Assembly: GCF_022760755.1 (NCBI RefSeq)
Contig: NZ_JAIVFP010000002.1
Coordinates: forward strand, 1 to 64,000
Origin: Candidatus Rhodoblastus alkanivorans
GTDB lineage: Bacteria; Pseudomonadota; Alphaproteobacteria; Rhizobiales; Beijerinckiaceae
Direction: 5' to 3'
Length of the DNA stretch: 64,000 nt
The first letter of the stretch is position 1; each line of letters begins with the position of its first letter. Of this stretch, positions 1 to 9,735 are shown piece by piece. The notes beneath the pieces are model-generated. The model was not told the origin of the DNA. It did no database searches and was given only the letters and a program-made list of their open reading frames with translations. The position numbers and the translations under genes are program-made.

Positions 1-89
1 AAGCGCATGACTCTCATTGTGATTGCGGCGTCGCATGGTCTCAAGCTAACTCGTCAATGTCTTTGCCCGTCAATCCTGCCTATGGCAGA

Positions 90-3000
90 TCAGACGTCAT
101 AGGCCCCTGCTCGTTGCAGCTCCTCCGTCGAGCCCGCATCCAGTCGCTTAAGAGCCGCCAGCGCATGCCGCGCGAAGCGATGGGCACCGCTGCGGGAGCG
201 AAGCCTTTCGACGTCACTTCGATCACCATAAACTCCGACTGTGTTAAAAGCGAACGACATACTACTCTCATTGTCGGGGACCTGATGGTAGAACTGAGCA
301 TTAGTTCCGTCGTCGATGAAGCGTCTTGAAACTGTGAGGCAGTCCAGGGGATATGCCCCAGCTAAATCCAATGGGGGATACGCCTCGACCCTGTCCGCTT
401 GATAGGACCTCTCGAATAACGCCGTCTGGACCTCGCTGAGGCAGCCGACGACCAGCTGAGCGGGCATCTGGTGGAGACGTTGCCAAGCAAGCCGCGCATC
501 CATAGCGTCGGCTTCGTGCTTCGCCTCGACTGCATAGATCAGCGATCGAAGTTCAACGAGGCAGCGCTCTTCGGGCGTCGTTGAATCTATCGGCTCGAGT
601 TCGGCGTGGTGCCGACCGACAAACAGTGTCGCGACAGCGAAGGCGCCCCATTCCTCCTGTACAAACGGGTTTGTCCGGCTGGGTAAGCCCGTGAGCGGCC
701 GCAGTAAGGACGCATCCTCAGGATCGGCGAACGACGCTACCTCCTTGACAAGCCAGCTCAAACTTGTCGAACTTTTGACGTCCGATGCTCGGAGCGCTCG
801 ACGATACAGGCGCCGCCGCACCTCCTCATCCAGGTCGTAAATCTCCTCTGCGTAGATAGAGTCGAACGGATGGTCGAACATCCTCATGCACAGCGATAAA
901 GCGAGGTCATTGTCGGCCGCAGCGTCATCATCAACAAGCACAGATGCCAGCTCTGCCTTGACCTGCGCGCGCGAATCTTCTGCGTCGCCGTCAAGCGCCC
1001 CAAGCATTTTCAAAGCGTCGATGACGCTCGAATTAATGCCCCAATTTCCTGGCTTAACTTCGAGCGCGTTGATTGCCTCGACGAGGCGATCTATCAATTC
1101 CTGCGGCGCTCGACGTGCGTAGCCAATCGAATTCAGCATGACGAGCTGGACGTGGTACGGCTCCCACCGAAACCGCTCGCGAAACAGATAAATCAGATCC
1201 TTGGCAAAGCGGCTATCGTCGCCGTCGAAGAACACCCGCCGGCCTTCCAGGAGGAAATGAAGCTGGCCTGAGGTGATCTGCTCTAAATTGAATGGGTAGG
1301 CCTTGTACTCTTCAGACAGAGGCTCAAACCCACGCTGTGTCGACCTGGCGACCTCTGTAAATCCGATAGATTTACCGAAGCCGTAGTAGGTAAGTGCAAA
1401 ACTCTGGCTCCGGATCGGATATTGTTCCTGGCGGGCGAAATCCGCCCACCGCAGCCGTTCACTCGCCAACCGGGCGTCCATTTCGGCGCAGAGGTTTAGA
1501 AACAGCTCAATGCCAGGTCCCAAAGCAGCGCGACAGCCGACTGCCCGAAGGCGCGCCTCTTCAGCAAAGGTCCACTTGTGCCGGGAGCCCTCTTCCCACC
1601 CTATCCGAACAGCATCCCCGTCCTTCGATAGCGCGAGGCGGGCGCTGCGGATTTCGGCAATGCAAGCGTCTGTCGTCTCTTTCAGCAACTCCAACGCCGC
1701 CGACGATGCGATCGTGCCAAACCGCCCTCCGGCCGCCCCTGCCAGCAGTGACGAACTCATCACCTCGGATAGAAGTGCCCGACATACGGAAGCGTCCTCG
1801 ATCGCCGCAATGATATCGCCGGAAATCGGCTCAAGGAGTGGCGTTGACAGCCGCTGCCCAAAGCTTGCGGCATCTGTCGCCGCCGCCTGTGCGAGATCAA
1901 ACGCAGCGCACGCGTTCAGGATCATCTCATGGGCGAACGAAACGCGACCCGCACGTCGCAACAGCAGACCCGCCGTAAAAAGCATGTCGCACTCGGCGAA
2001 GCTTAGACCTTGAGCACGCATGAACTCGTCAAAACTCGTTTCGGCCATCGAGAATGCGACCTGCTCGTGTAGCGTGCTCGCAAGCCGTCTCAGTCCAAAC
2101 GATCCAGAGCGCGCGTGCTCGCCTAGGCGCTTACGAACGTATTGGTCGACCAAAAGCAAGCGCGTAGCGTTGGCCTTCAGATCGCCGCCAATCTGTCCAA
2201 CGAGCCCAGCCTCGATACCCGACGCCACGGCCCGAAGCACCTCCTGCGCGGTTGGCGTCAATTCCCCTCCGACCGACTGCGCGATCCGTCGCTTCAATTC
2301 CACGCTAGGGCGCGCAATCGTCACGCTGCGCAGCCCGCCGAATTCTTCAGGCTTCGCATCTTGGCCGGTGATGATGAGCCGTGCACCCATCCGTCGCACC
2401 AGAGCTCGGGCGCCGCGCAGCGCTTCCAGCGCCGCTGCCCCGAATTCGTTGATCCCGTCGATAATTAGGAAAACCGACCGATCGGAACGGGCGACTACAC
2501 GGTAAATGTCGGCGGAAACGCCATCTGTGAGCAATCCAACCTCCCGACGAAGGCTGTCAGCCCACGAACCAGTAAAGTTTTTTGCTGCGAGGAAGAAAAC
2601 CGGGTGGCCGTCCGCGGCCAACTTGGCTGCCAGCCATTTCGCCATTAGCGACTTGCCGCATCCGGATGGGCCGCGGATAAAGCAGCCAGCGTCAGCGGCG
2701 ACTGCGTTCATCAATTCATCGCGCTGCTCTTCCGTCTCCGGCAGCCATCGCGCCCCGTCGCGCCCGTACTCTGACGCGACTGCGTCGGTGTAGCGCTTCA
2801 GAAGGTCAAACGCCTCACGTACCTCCACGCCAGCTATGGCCTGATCCATCGTCACAGAGGTCAACTTGAGCTTCCGCGCAAATGCCTCCCAATCGGTTAT
2901 TGCCCACGGTGATGTCGCCACCGTTTTGAACCGACCGGGAAACAGGTCGATTGTAGTGACCTGCGCCTTGAAATTGCCGGGCGTGACCTCGGATCCTTCG

Positions 3001-3401
3001 GGAATCGGGCTGGTGAACACAACGAATCCGTCCGGATGGAAGTTGCCCACCGGTTTCGCCGCCTGCATAGCGTCGCGAACTCGGTTCTTCGCGCCAACCG
3101 CCTGCTTATAGGCGTTGGTATAGTCCTTCCATTCGCCAGACGCGGACAACCGCGTCCAGGTTCCGTTGATATCGCCGCGGATAGGAAGCTGACTGGTCTT
3201 GACCTCTATGACTGAAACGGAGTTGGCGGTCGCGACTATGCAATCAATTTGGCGTCCGTCGATTTCGACATTGGCGAGAACAATCGACGGGATCTTTTGC
3301 TCTTCGAGCCGAGACACTATGAACGCCAAGAACTTACGTTCCGACTCGTGATCGATCGCTCCGCCAATATAAATCTTAGTTTTGGTTGATTCCTCGCGCA
3401 T
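90..3401 (-). CDS. NERD nuclease fused to P-loop NTPase, large C-terminal region
   Basis: Large single-gene protein of about 1,100 residues. With the start at 3401, residues about 15-70 form a NERD-type PD-(D/E)XK core: an ER-K-F helix, D53 in QID, and E66-V-K68. A P-loop follows (G244 to S251, GPSGCGKS), with a Walker B-like strand (FLIIDG) further on. The remaining 700 residues are largely helical and resemble the sensor region of STAND-like ATPases. I infer a nucleic-acid-cleaving defence effector gated by the NTPase. An in-frame ATG at 3491 would add 30 low-complexity residues; I prefer 3401 because the NERD fold begins right after it. It diverges from the toxin-antitoxin pair to its right. 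The domains are clear, the function is inferred. Confidence 0.75.
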   Translation of the reverse strand: MREESTKTKIYIGGAIDHESERKFLAFIVSRLEEQKIPSIVLANVEIDGRQIDCIVATANSVSVIEVKTSQLPIRGDINGTWTRLSASGEWKDYTNAYKQAVGAKNRVRDAMQAAKPVGNFHPDGFVVFTSPIPEGSEVTPGNFKAQVTTIDLFPGRFKTVATSPWAITDWEAFARKLKLTSVTMDQAIAGVEVREAFDLLKRYTDAVASEYGRDGARWLPETEEQRDELMNAVAADAGCFIRGPSGCGKSLMAKWLAAKLAADGHPVFFLAAKNFTGSWADSLRREVGLLTDGVSADIYRVVARSDRSVFLIIDGINEFGAAALEALRGARALVRRMGARLIITGQDAKPEEFGGLRSVTIARPSVELKRRIAQSVGGELTPTAQEVLRAVASGIEAGLVGQIGGDLKANATRLLLVDQYVRKRLGEHARSGSFGLRRLASTLHEQVAFSMAETSFDEFMRAQGLSFAECDMLFTAGLLLRRAGRVSFAHEMILNACAAFDLAQAAATDAASFGQRLSTPLLEPISGDIIAAIEDASVCRALLSEVMSSSLLAGAAGGRFGTIASSAALELLKETTDACIAEIRSARLALSKDGDAVRIGWEEGSRHKWTFAEEARLRAVGCRAALGPGIELFLNLCAEMDARLASERLRWADFARQEQYPIRSQSFALTYYGFGKSIGFTEVARSTQRGFEPLSEEYKAYPFNLEQITSGQLHFLLEGRRVFFDGDDSRFAKDLIYLFRERFRWEPYHVQLVMLNSIGYARRAPQELIDRLVEAINALEVKPGNWGINSSVIDALKMLGALDGDAEDSRAQVKAELASVLVDDDAAADNDLALSLCMRMFDHPFDSIYAEEIYDLDEEVRRRLYRRALRASDVKSSTSLSWLVKEVASFADPEDASLLRPLTGLPSRTNPFVQEEWGAFAVATLFVGRHHAELEPIDSTTPEERCLVELRSLIYAVEAKHEADAMDARLAWQRLHQMPAQLVVGCLSEVQTALFERSYQADRVEAYPPLDLAGAYPLDCLTVSRRFIDDGTNAQFYHQVPDNESSMSFAFNTVGVYGDRSDVERLRSRSGAHRFARHALAALKRLDAGSTEELQRAGAYDV

Positions 3402-3505
3402 AAGCCCATGATAGCAGAGCAGAAAGCATATCGCACCGCGGCTGTTCCGGAAGTCGCCGTCCTCTCTCGCTCGCGCTGCAGCGTTGGTCACCTTGACAGC
3501 GATCC

Positions 3506-3534
3506 TTGATTGAATCGTCGCGTGCGGCTATATT
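3506..3534 (+). promoter_or_regulatory. Promoter of the VapBC-like operon
   Basis: A -35-like TTGATT (3506-3511) and a -10-like TATATT (3529-3534) are separated by 17 bases. They lie just upstream of an AGGAG ribosome-binding site (3548-3552) and the GTG start at 3559. Confidence 0.55.
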
Positions 3535-3558
3535 ACTGGAAATCTCTAGGAGACGGCC

Positions 3559-3858
3559 GTGGGCAACTCGCAGAAACGTGCAATTCAGAACTATCGATCT
3601 CGCCTTAGCGAGCGCGGTTTGGCGCGCTTTGATGTGCTCGGTCGCGATGCTGACCGCGACCTCATCCGATCTCTGGCGCGCCGGCTCGCAGAAGATGGGC
3701 CTGAGGCCTCGCGATTACGCGCAGCAGTCAGCCAGACCATTGCTGGCGAACCGCCCAAGAAAGGCGGCATCCTGGCCGCGCTCCGCCGCTCCCCGCTTGT
3801 GGGGGCCGATCTCGACCTTGCTCGTCCCCGCGTGGAAGGGCGTAAAGTCGAAATCTGA
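3559..3858 (+). CDS. VapB-like antitoxin
   Basis: A 99-residue, charged, helix-rich protein directly upstream of a PIN toxin gene and overlapping it by one base (TGATG), the classic antitoxin-first arrangement. It begins with GTG, supported by AGGAG six bases upstream. The N-terminal part (QKRAIQNYRSRLSERGLARFDV) looks like a ribbon-helix-helix/Phd-like DNA-binding segment. The C-terminal tail (GGILAALRRSPLVGADL) resembles the toxin-embracing tail of VapB-type antitoxins. It probably binds VapC and autoregulates the promoter just upstream. The exact antitoxin family is not certain. Confidence 0.75.
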   Translation: MGNSQKRAIQNYRSRLSERGLARFDVLGRDADRDLIRSLARRLAEDGPEASRLRAAVSQTIAGEPPKKGGILAALRRSPLVGADLDLARPRVEGRKVEI

Positions 3859-4286
3859 TGCGCTACCTGCTCGACACCAACATCATCAGCAACATCACGA
3901 AGCCTGATCCCTCTGAGTCCCTTCTCGCGTGGATGAGCGACCAAAACGACGAGGATCTGTTCATTGCCTCGCTGACGGTTGCCGAAATCCGCCGGGGCGT
4001 CCTCGAGAAGCCAGCCGGCAAACGGCGCGATCAGCTCGAAGTCTGGTTCTCAGGGCCGGACGGACCGCAGGCGCTGTTCGCCGGCCGTGTGCTCCCCTTC
4101 GACGAGAACGCCGGCCTGGTCTGGGCGCGGCTCATGGCGGACGGGAAAGCGCAGGGCCGACCTCGCAGTGCGCTGGACACGATCATTGCCGCCGTCGCCG
4201 AGGCCCACGGATGCACCGTAGTCACCGACAATGAAAAGGATTTTGAGGGCGTCGAAATCGTCAACCCATTGCGGCGCAAGACATGA
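3858..4286 (+). CDS. vapC: VapC-like PIN-domain toxin (ribonuclease)
   Basis: A 142-residue PIN-domain protein. It opens with the typical MRYLLDTNIIS strand carrying the first catalytic Asp. A TVAEIRRG helix holds the conserved Glu, and the distal Asp residues lie in SALDTIIAAVAEAHG and VVTDNEKDF. The length and motif order match VapC/FitB-type endoribonucleases, which use Mg2+ and usually cleave tRNA or rRNA. Translation is coupled to the antitoxin by a one-base overlap. It may stabilise the replicon or act as an abortive-infection module. Confidence 0.9.
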   Translation: MRYLLDTNIISNITKPDPSESLLAWMSDQNDEDLFIASLTVAEIRRGVLEKPAGKRRDQLEVWFSGPDGPQALFAGRVLPFDENAGLVWARLMADGKAQGRPRSALDTIIAAVAEAHGCTVVTDNEKDFEGVEIVNPLRRKT

Positions 4287-4397
4287 CGGGAGCATCAACG
4301 GGAATGCTTCATCAATGCACGACCCGTTGGACCGACCCAACCGCTAGCACTCGGCAGGCTGGGCTAAGCTATCGCATTCTCTCAGTGGGCGAAGCCA

Positions 4398-5357
4398 ATG
4401 CATACTTGTGAGCCGCCCACCGAAGTCCTTGAAGAATGGCTGGCGTCGAACGGAACGGTTAGGGGAACGTATGGCCATCTGCTGCTCGAACAGCAGACCC
4501 CGACAGACGAGGACCTCATCGCAGCCTTGCGGCCGTATTTTGAGTCCGCGCATCTCGACGCTCGCGAACATTTTCACCGCCAAATTGCCATCGATCTCCA
4601 TCCTGACGCAGACGCCCCCGGCGCGCACGCCTGCTATCCTGGCTGCCTCCCGTCCACCGCACGGCGCGGCCTCTTCGGAGAGGTCATGGCCGGGATGATG
4701 ACAGAAGCTTTCCAAACCAAATTCGTTGGTGGCCACGAATGGTGTGTCCCAATCTTTCTCTTTCGCGAGCACGCTGATGTTGAGGCCTATCTGTGGGACC
4801 TTGCACGCGATCCTGCCCGAACCCGCCAGATTTTCGGCCGCTTCGGCTCCGATTTCATAGGACTGTCGCTCAACGAAGCGGGAGAGGCTGTCCGCTTCAT
4901 CGCCGGAGAAGCGAAATGGCGTCAGCGTCTAACCAAATCTGCGGTCGACTCGTTGATGCTCGGTCCTTGGGAAGAAGACGAAGAGACCGGCGAGCGCGCA
5001 CGATCCGGTCGCGGTGTCTGGTTCGAAGTCAATCGAGATACGCCAGTCCCGCATGGATTGCGGCAGCTTCAGCGCCTTTTGGAGCTTCGCGATCCCGACG
5101 GCCACCAAGCTGCAATTTTGTCGATCGATCAGGCCATCATTCTGGAAAATGCCCCGCCGCTTCCGCGCACCAACCTCATCCTCATCGCCGGGAACGGAGC
5201 GCGGGACCGCAAGGAGCTCAATGTCTTGATCGGATGGGAAGAAGCGCCAGAAGAATATACGGCTCCGCATGACCTACAGGTCGTCGAACTCATCCTAACC
5301 GACGGCGAACAGCTGATTGATGGCCTCTATTCCAGCCTCTGGCAGGACGATGAATAA
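4398..5357 (+). CDS. hamA: Hachiman-like HamA nuclease (DUF1837-type)
   Basis: A 319-residue protein whose gene overlaps the helicase gene by one base. It keeps the expected order of a DUF1837 PD-(D/E)XK nuclease: a GLFGEV helix with E95, D152 in the FGSDFIGL strand, then E171 and K173 in GEAKW. In Hachiman and AbpAB systems this subunit is a DNase held inactive by the helicase HamB and released on DNA damage. I infer the same here from the catalytic pattern plus the adjacent large helicase. The rest of the protein looked divergent to me, so this could be a distant HamA subtype. The symbol denotes the family, not proven orthology. Confidence 0.65.
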   Translation: MHTCEPPTEVLEEWLASNGTVRGTYGHLLLEQQTPTDEDLIAALRPYFESAHLDAREHFHRQIAIDLHPDADAPGAHACYPGCLPSTARRGLFGEVMAGMMTEAFQTKFVGGHEWCVPIFLFREHADVEAYLWDLARDPARTRQIFGRFGSDFIGLSLNEAGEAVRFIAGEAKWRQRLTKSAVDSLMLGPWEEDEETGERARSGRGVWFEVNRDTPVPHGLRQLQRLLELRDPDGHQAAILSIDQAIILENAPPLPRTNLILIAGNGARDRKELNVLIGWEEAPEEYTAPHDLQVVELILTDGEQLIDGLYSSLWQDDE

Positions 5358-8300
5358 TGCCAGAGCTGGACGCCGAGCGCCTCGAAGTTGCCGACACCCT
5401 GCGCCGCAGGCTCGCCATCGAAAACGAGCTTTCACGTCCACAAGCTCGCGCCTATGTCCGATGCCTTCAAACCACGTGGCAGGTCCCCACCATTCAATGG
5501 GCTGAGCGAGAATCCACCCGGCAGCTTGCCGACGCCCGTCGCCTACTCCACGCGGCACACATTTTTCGAGAGATCGAGGGAGCCGGTTCGGCACGCGCGA
5601 TCGATTGCTTTAGGAGGACCGGCGAGATCCTTGAATGGTTGTCCCGCGCAGCCGACACGCTTCGCGCCGTCATCCCGATCGAGTTACTCGCGGGCGCCGC
5701 CTATCAGCTCGGAGGGCTGCCAGCTATGGCATCGGGCCTTCTCAGGCAGGTCGTCACCGAGCACGAAGGCGTCGCGCTATACGCTGCTTTTTTGAAAGCC
5801 GACTTTGACGGTGTCATTCGCCTCTCGGCGGCCTTCTGGAATGCGCATCCCGATTTGACGGCATCGGACGCATCGCTTCGACTGGCCGCGCCAGGTGTCG
5901 AAGACGACGAACTGGACGAGGACGACGATCGGGTTGTTTGGTTATTCACGGTCGAGCTTGTCCGCAGCCTTGGGCTGATCGCCGACAGCCTCCGGCGCGG
6001 CGACGATGCGCGGTTGGAGACCGCCATGGCGAAGCTCTATGCGCTGGACGAGATGGCCTTGAGGACATTCAGCGATGACGCGTCGTTGGCCCTCTCGCTC
6101 ATGCGACAGGTCGCAGACGGTTACAAAGCCGCGAGCATCTATCGCCCCTTAATCGCCCTTGCCGCCTTGAATCCGAACCGGAGGGGAAAGCTCGTGGCCT
6201 ACGCCCGAGACCAGTTCAGTCGCGGTCGCGGCATCCTTTGGACCTCGCAGCTTCAGGGGCTCGATCGGCTGCTCCGCGACTCTTCTTTCGCCCTCTGCAC
6301 GCCTACGGGCTCCGGCAAGACGCTCGTGGCGAACATGGCGCTCGTGAAAGAACTACTGCTTCGCGATCATGACGGCCTTGCGCCGCTGGCCATCTATCTC
6401 GTCCCGTCACGGGCGCTCGCTGGCGAGGTCGAAGCCAAACTTCGGTCGGAGCTCGGCGGCGAGATGACGATCACGGCGCTTTATGGCGGCGCCGACTGGG
6501 GGATCACGGACTATTGGCTCACGGGCGACGAGCCGACGGTCCTTATCGCCACCGTTGAAAAGGCCGACGCACTGATGCGCTATCTCGGCCCAATATTGAC
6601 GGCGCGTCTGCGCCTGCTCATTCTCGACGAGGCGCACCAAGTTGTGCCCGACGTCGGCGAGAACACGCGTATCAGCTTCTCGGATCACAGCAACCGTTCG
6701 ATCCGACTGGAGAATTTCGTCTCTCGCGTCTTAACGCAGCGCCCGGACGTGGTGCGCATTGCCCTTACGGCGGTCGCCGGCGGTGCCGCGCTCCCAGTTG
6801 CCCGATGGATCGAAGGCCGTCGCGACGCCGAGGCCGTCGGCGTACGCTATCGCAGCACGCGTCAGGTGATAGGTGTGCTTGAAACCGCGCCCAACGCGAC
6901 AGGCCGCATCCTCCTGGACATTATGAATGGCCGGACCCTCTACATTCGAGGCGAGGAACAGCCGGTGTACTTGCCACTGCGGATGCAACCAATGCCGCAG
7001 CTTCCGGCTGCAATGCGTAACAGCCTCAATCGTTTCAACTGTCTAAGCGTTCTTTGGACAGCGCTGCACCTCGTCGAGGAAGATCAGCGCATACTGATTT
7101 CGGTCACGCAAGAGCCCGAGCAAACGATGCGCTGGTTCAGGGAAGCTCTTGAACTCGACAGCTGGGCTGCCGTCCCGCGCTTCATCGCGCCCGATGGCGC
7201 CGATCGCGCACGATTCGATGAGGCGCGCGCGGCATGTATCGACTATTGCGGCGAAGGCTCGTTCGAACTCTTCCTCCTCGATCAAGGAATCGCGACCAGC
7301 CACGGCCAAATGCCGCAGCGCCTGCGGCGGCTGATGACGGAAATGATCGAACGTCGAATTTGTCCGATCACGGTTGCGACCGCGACACTGACCGAGGGCG
7401 TCAATCTCCCGTTCGACCTCATATTTCTCACGTCGCTTAAGCGCCGGTCGTGGGATCAGCTAACCCAGACACAGGTAATCGCCCCCCTTTCCACAGCCGA
7501 ATTCCGTAATCTCGCAGGTCGCGCCGGCAGGCCGGGCGCCGCGAAGGGCATCGAGGGCATGACCCTCATCGCCTTACCGACACAGGTATCCTCCACTGCG
7601 GCGGCCACAATACCGGTCCAACGCGGCCAGCTTCGGGAGCTGCAGAGAGATTACGACCGCCTGCGCGTGTCGCTTCTGCGCGAAGAAATGGACGCGGATG
7701 AGGTCGAAAGCCCGCTGGCGTTGCTCCTCGATGCGATCCGAGAACGAGCAGTCGGGCTGCTTGGCGTTGATCCCGATGAATTTCTCGACTGGCTGGAGCA
7801 AGTTCTGCCCACAGATATCAGCAGTGCAGCCGGAGAAGGTGCGACTGACGCACGCTCGAGGCTCGCCGATACGCTTGACGAGTTGGACGGAGTGCTCCTG
7901 ACCGCTCTCGAGGAGATCGCTCGGGCGGAAGACATGGCCATGACAGGCGCCAGAGCGGAAGAGCATCTCGTCAACCTGTGGCGGACAACCTTTACCTCGG
8001 CGGCCGCAATCCAGGAGGCCTGGCTCGAACGAGCATTTGTGCAGCGTGGGCGTGCGATCGTGGAAACTATCTATCCGGATGCCGATGAACGCCGCCGCCT
8101 TTATCAATATGGCTTCTCTCCGCTCGTCGGCCGTCGATTTGAGGAGATCGCGCCGCACGTTCGGGAGCTTATTGCCGCGGCGACGAATTATGGCGACGAC
8201 GACGCCGAGGCGCGAATTGATGTGTTTGAAGGGATCGCCGAGCTGCTGGCCGCTGATCGCGGGTTCGGCTTTCGCGTGCGGCAAACTGATGCTGACCAAG

Positions 8301-9007
8301 CGCTCCTCCGCACCTGGGCAAACGTTTTAGGCTGGTGGATGCACGAACCAGAATCTATGGCGCCCGCAGCCGACGATCTGCGTGCATGGCAGCGTTTTGT
8401 CGCCGACAATCTCGAATTTCGGCTCGGCGTCGCCATCGGCGCTGTGGTGGCGCAAGCGTGGTCCACGGGAGCTGGAGGCGCATTTGCCGTCCCCTCCCTT
8501 GCTGAATGGAAGGCTACGACAGGCCTGCCTTGGTTTGGCTTCTGGGCTCGAGAACTTCTAAGGTGGGGAACCCATGATCCGTTCGTCGCCTTCGCGCTGT
8601 CGCAGAATCTGGCGCAGACGCGCGAGGCGGCGGCAGGGCGCCGAGAGGAGTTCGATGCCTGGTTGAACCAGGAATTCGACGACATCGAGCCAGAGGACTG
8701 GATTGATCCCCAGCTCTTCCTTCAGTGGCAGGGCAACCTACCGCGCAGAGAGTGGATAGAGCCAGCGGAAGGGCCCGAAGCTGTCCAACTGACAGGCACC
8801 AACGGCCGTCGACGACGATACAGCGTCATCCCGGTGGAGAACGGCGGGCTCGTTCGATGGCTCGATCCCGCCGGCTTCGAACTCGCGCGTTCCAACGACA
8901 TTCTCGGAGAGTTCGCAACCCGAAGGATCAGTAACGACTACGAACTTCGCATTAGCCGGAGGGAAACTGCGGTCCATCGCACGTTCTCAGCCGCCCCACG
9001 GCCATAG
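5357..9007 (+). CDS. hamB: Hachiman-like HamB Ski2-type DEAH helicase
   Basis: A 1,216-residue SF2 helicase. About 300 helical N-terminal residues precede motif I (T315 to T322, TPTGSGKT). The DEAH box is at 424-427, the TATLTEGVNLPF motif V is characteristic of Ski2-like helicases, and NLAGRAGRPG forms motif VI. A long C-terminal region follows. HamB proteins share this large Ski2-like layout and act as gatekeepers of the HamA nuclease. The one-base overlap with the upstream nuclease gene indicates translational coupling. An unrelated helicase-nuclease pair cannot be excluded without a profile search. Confidence 0.7.
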   Translation: MPELDAERLEVADTLRRRLAIENELSRPQARAYVRCLQTTWQVPTIQWAERESTRQLADARRLLHAAHIFREIEGAGSARAIDCFRRTGEILEWLSRAADTLRAVIPIELLAGAAYQLGGLPAMASGLLRQVVTEHEGVALYAAFLKADFDGVIRLSAAFWNAHPDLTASDASLRLAAPGVEDDELDEDDDRVVWLFTVELVRSLGLIADSLRRGDDARLETAMAKLYALDEMALRTFSDDASLALSLMRQVADGYKAASIYRPLIALAALNPNRRGKLVAYARDQFSRGRGILWTSQLQGLDRLLRDSSFALCTPTGSGKTLVANMALVKELLLRDHDGLAPLAIYLVPSRALAGEVEAKLRSELGGEMTITALYGGADWGITDYWLTGDEPTVLIATVEKADALMRYLGPILTARLRLLILDEAHQVVPDVGENTRISFSDHSNRSIRLENFVSRVLTQRPDVVRIALTAVAGGAALPVARWIEGRRDAEAVGVRYRSTRQVIGVLETAPNATGRILLDIMNGRTLYIRGEEQPVYLPLRMQPMPQLPAAMRNSLNRFNCLSVLWTALHLVEEDQRILISVTQEPEQTMRWFREALELDSWAAVPRFIAPDGADRARFDEARAACIDYCGEGSFELFLLDQGIATSHGQMPQRLRRLMTEMIERRICPITVATATLTEGVNLPFDLIFLTSLKRRSWDQLTQTQVIAPLSTAEFRNLAGRAGRPGAAKGIEGMTLIALPTQVSSTAAATIPVQRGQLRELQRDYDRLRVSLLREEMDADEVESPLALLLDAIRERAVGLLGVDPDEFLDWLEQVLPTDISSAAGEGATDARSRLADTLDELDGVLLTALEEIARAEDMAMTGARAEEHLVNLWRTTFTSAAAIQEAWLERAFVQRGRAIVETIYPDADERRRLYQYGFSPLVGRRFEEIAPHVRELIAAATNYGDDDAEARIDVFEGIAELLAADRGFGFRVRQTDADQALLRTWANVLGWWMHEPESMAPAADDLRAWQRFVADNLEFRLGVAIGAVVAQAWSTGAGGAFAVPSLAEWKATTGLPWFGFWARELLRWGTHDPFVAFALSQNLAQTREAAAGRREEFDAWLNQEFDDIEPEDWIDPQLFLQWQGNLPRREWIEPAEGPEAVQLTGTNGRRRRYSVIPVENGGLVRWLDPAGFELARSNDILGEFATRRISNDYELRISRRETAVHRTFSAAPRP

Positions 9008-9207
9008 GGAGCAATTGGAGGCGCAGAATTGAAGGCACGAGGAAAAACATTTTGGCCGGGGTGAGCAAGTCGCACTACAAGCGTGCGCACGGGCGTAGTT
9101 TCCTCTTTGTTCCGCCCATCAGCAGATGGTAATGCCGTTGCCCAGGACGATGCGTTTGGAAAATCGCGAGTGACTATTGAGCACCACAGCCGGATGCGCC
9201 AAGCCGA

Positions 9208-9235
9208 CCGCCTGCGTGCTACGCCGGATGGATAC
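9208..9235. repeat. Solo IS66-type inverted-repeat end
   Basis: These 28 bases are identical to the right end of the second IS66 element (48969-48996). No transposase lies beside them. They mark an end left by a lost IS66-family copy, and the truncated gene that follows begins right after them. Apart from this, 9008-9239 holds no gene I can support. Confidence 0.7.
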
Positions 9236-9239
9236 CTGA

Positions 9240-9674
9240 GAAGCTACGAAGGCACGTATGATATCGAGCTTCGCGGGGCCATTCGAGGTCGTGGGCGACA
9301 TCGCCGCGGATATCACGCCGGAGGAGCGTGCTGAGAGCGTGAAAATGTGCCGCAATCTGCTCTATCATGCCATGAAGCAGCTTAAACATCGCAGGACCCT
9401 TCGGACGCTGCACATAGGCGGATCGCTTCATTCAGGAATGCGATGGGACAAGGAACGTAAGTTCAAACCGAACGACTATTACGACTTCCACCACGCGACC
9501 GCGGCGCTAAGCTATTGCGACTATTTCCTCACAGATGGTCCACTCCATGTTCTGATCACACGCCCCCAACTCGACCTCGAGCGCGTGAATGACTGTAAGG
9601 TTCTGTCCGATCCTGCAGAGGCGGCCGAAGCGATGCGGTTCGCGACGCGCCCTACCAAGGCAGTTCTCTCTTAA
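9240..9674 (+). pseudogene. C-terminal fragment of a PIN-like protein
   Basis: About 140 codons run in frame from a stop at 9237 to TAA at 9672. The segment YYDFHHATAALSYCDYFLTD followed by SDPAEAAEAM resembles the C-terminal half of a family of PIN-like proteins. No N-terminal half is present: the reading frame starts right where the solo IS66 end (9208-9235) stops. A later IS66 copy inserted at its stop codon, so that the 8-bp duplication overlaps the TAA. A short product from the ATG at 9258 is possible but is probably non-functional. Confidence 0.6.
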
Positions 9675-9735
9675 TTCGAGGTATCCCTCCGCCGTACCAC
9701 GCAGGCACGGGCTGACCGGCTTCAACGCGATCGCT

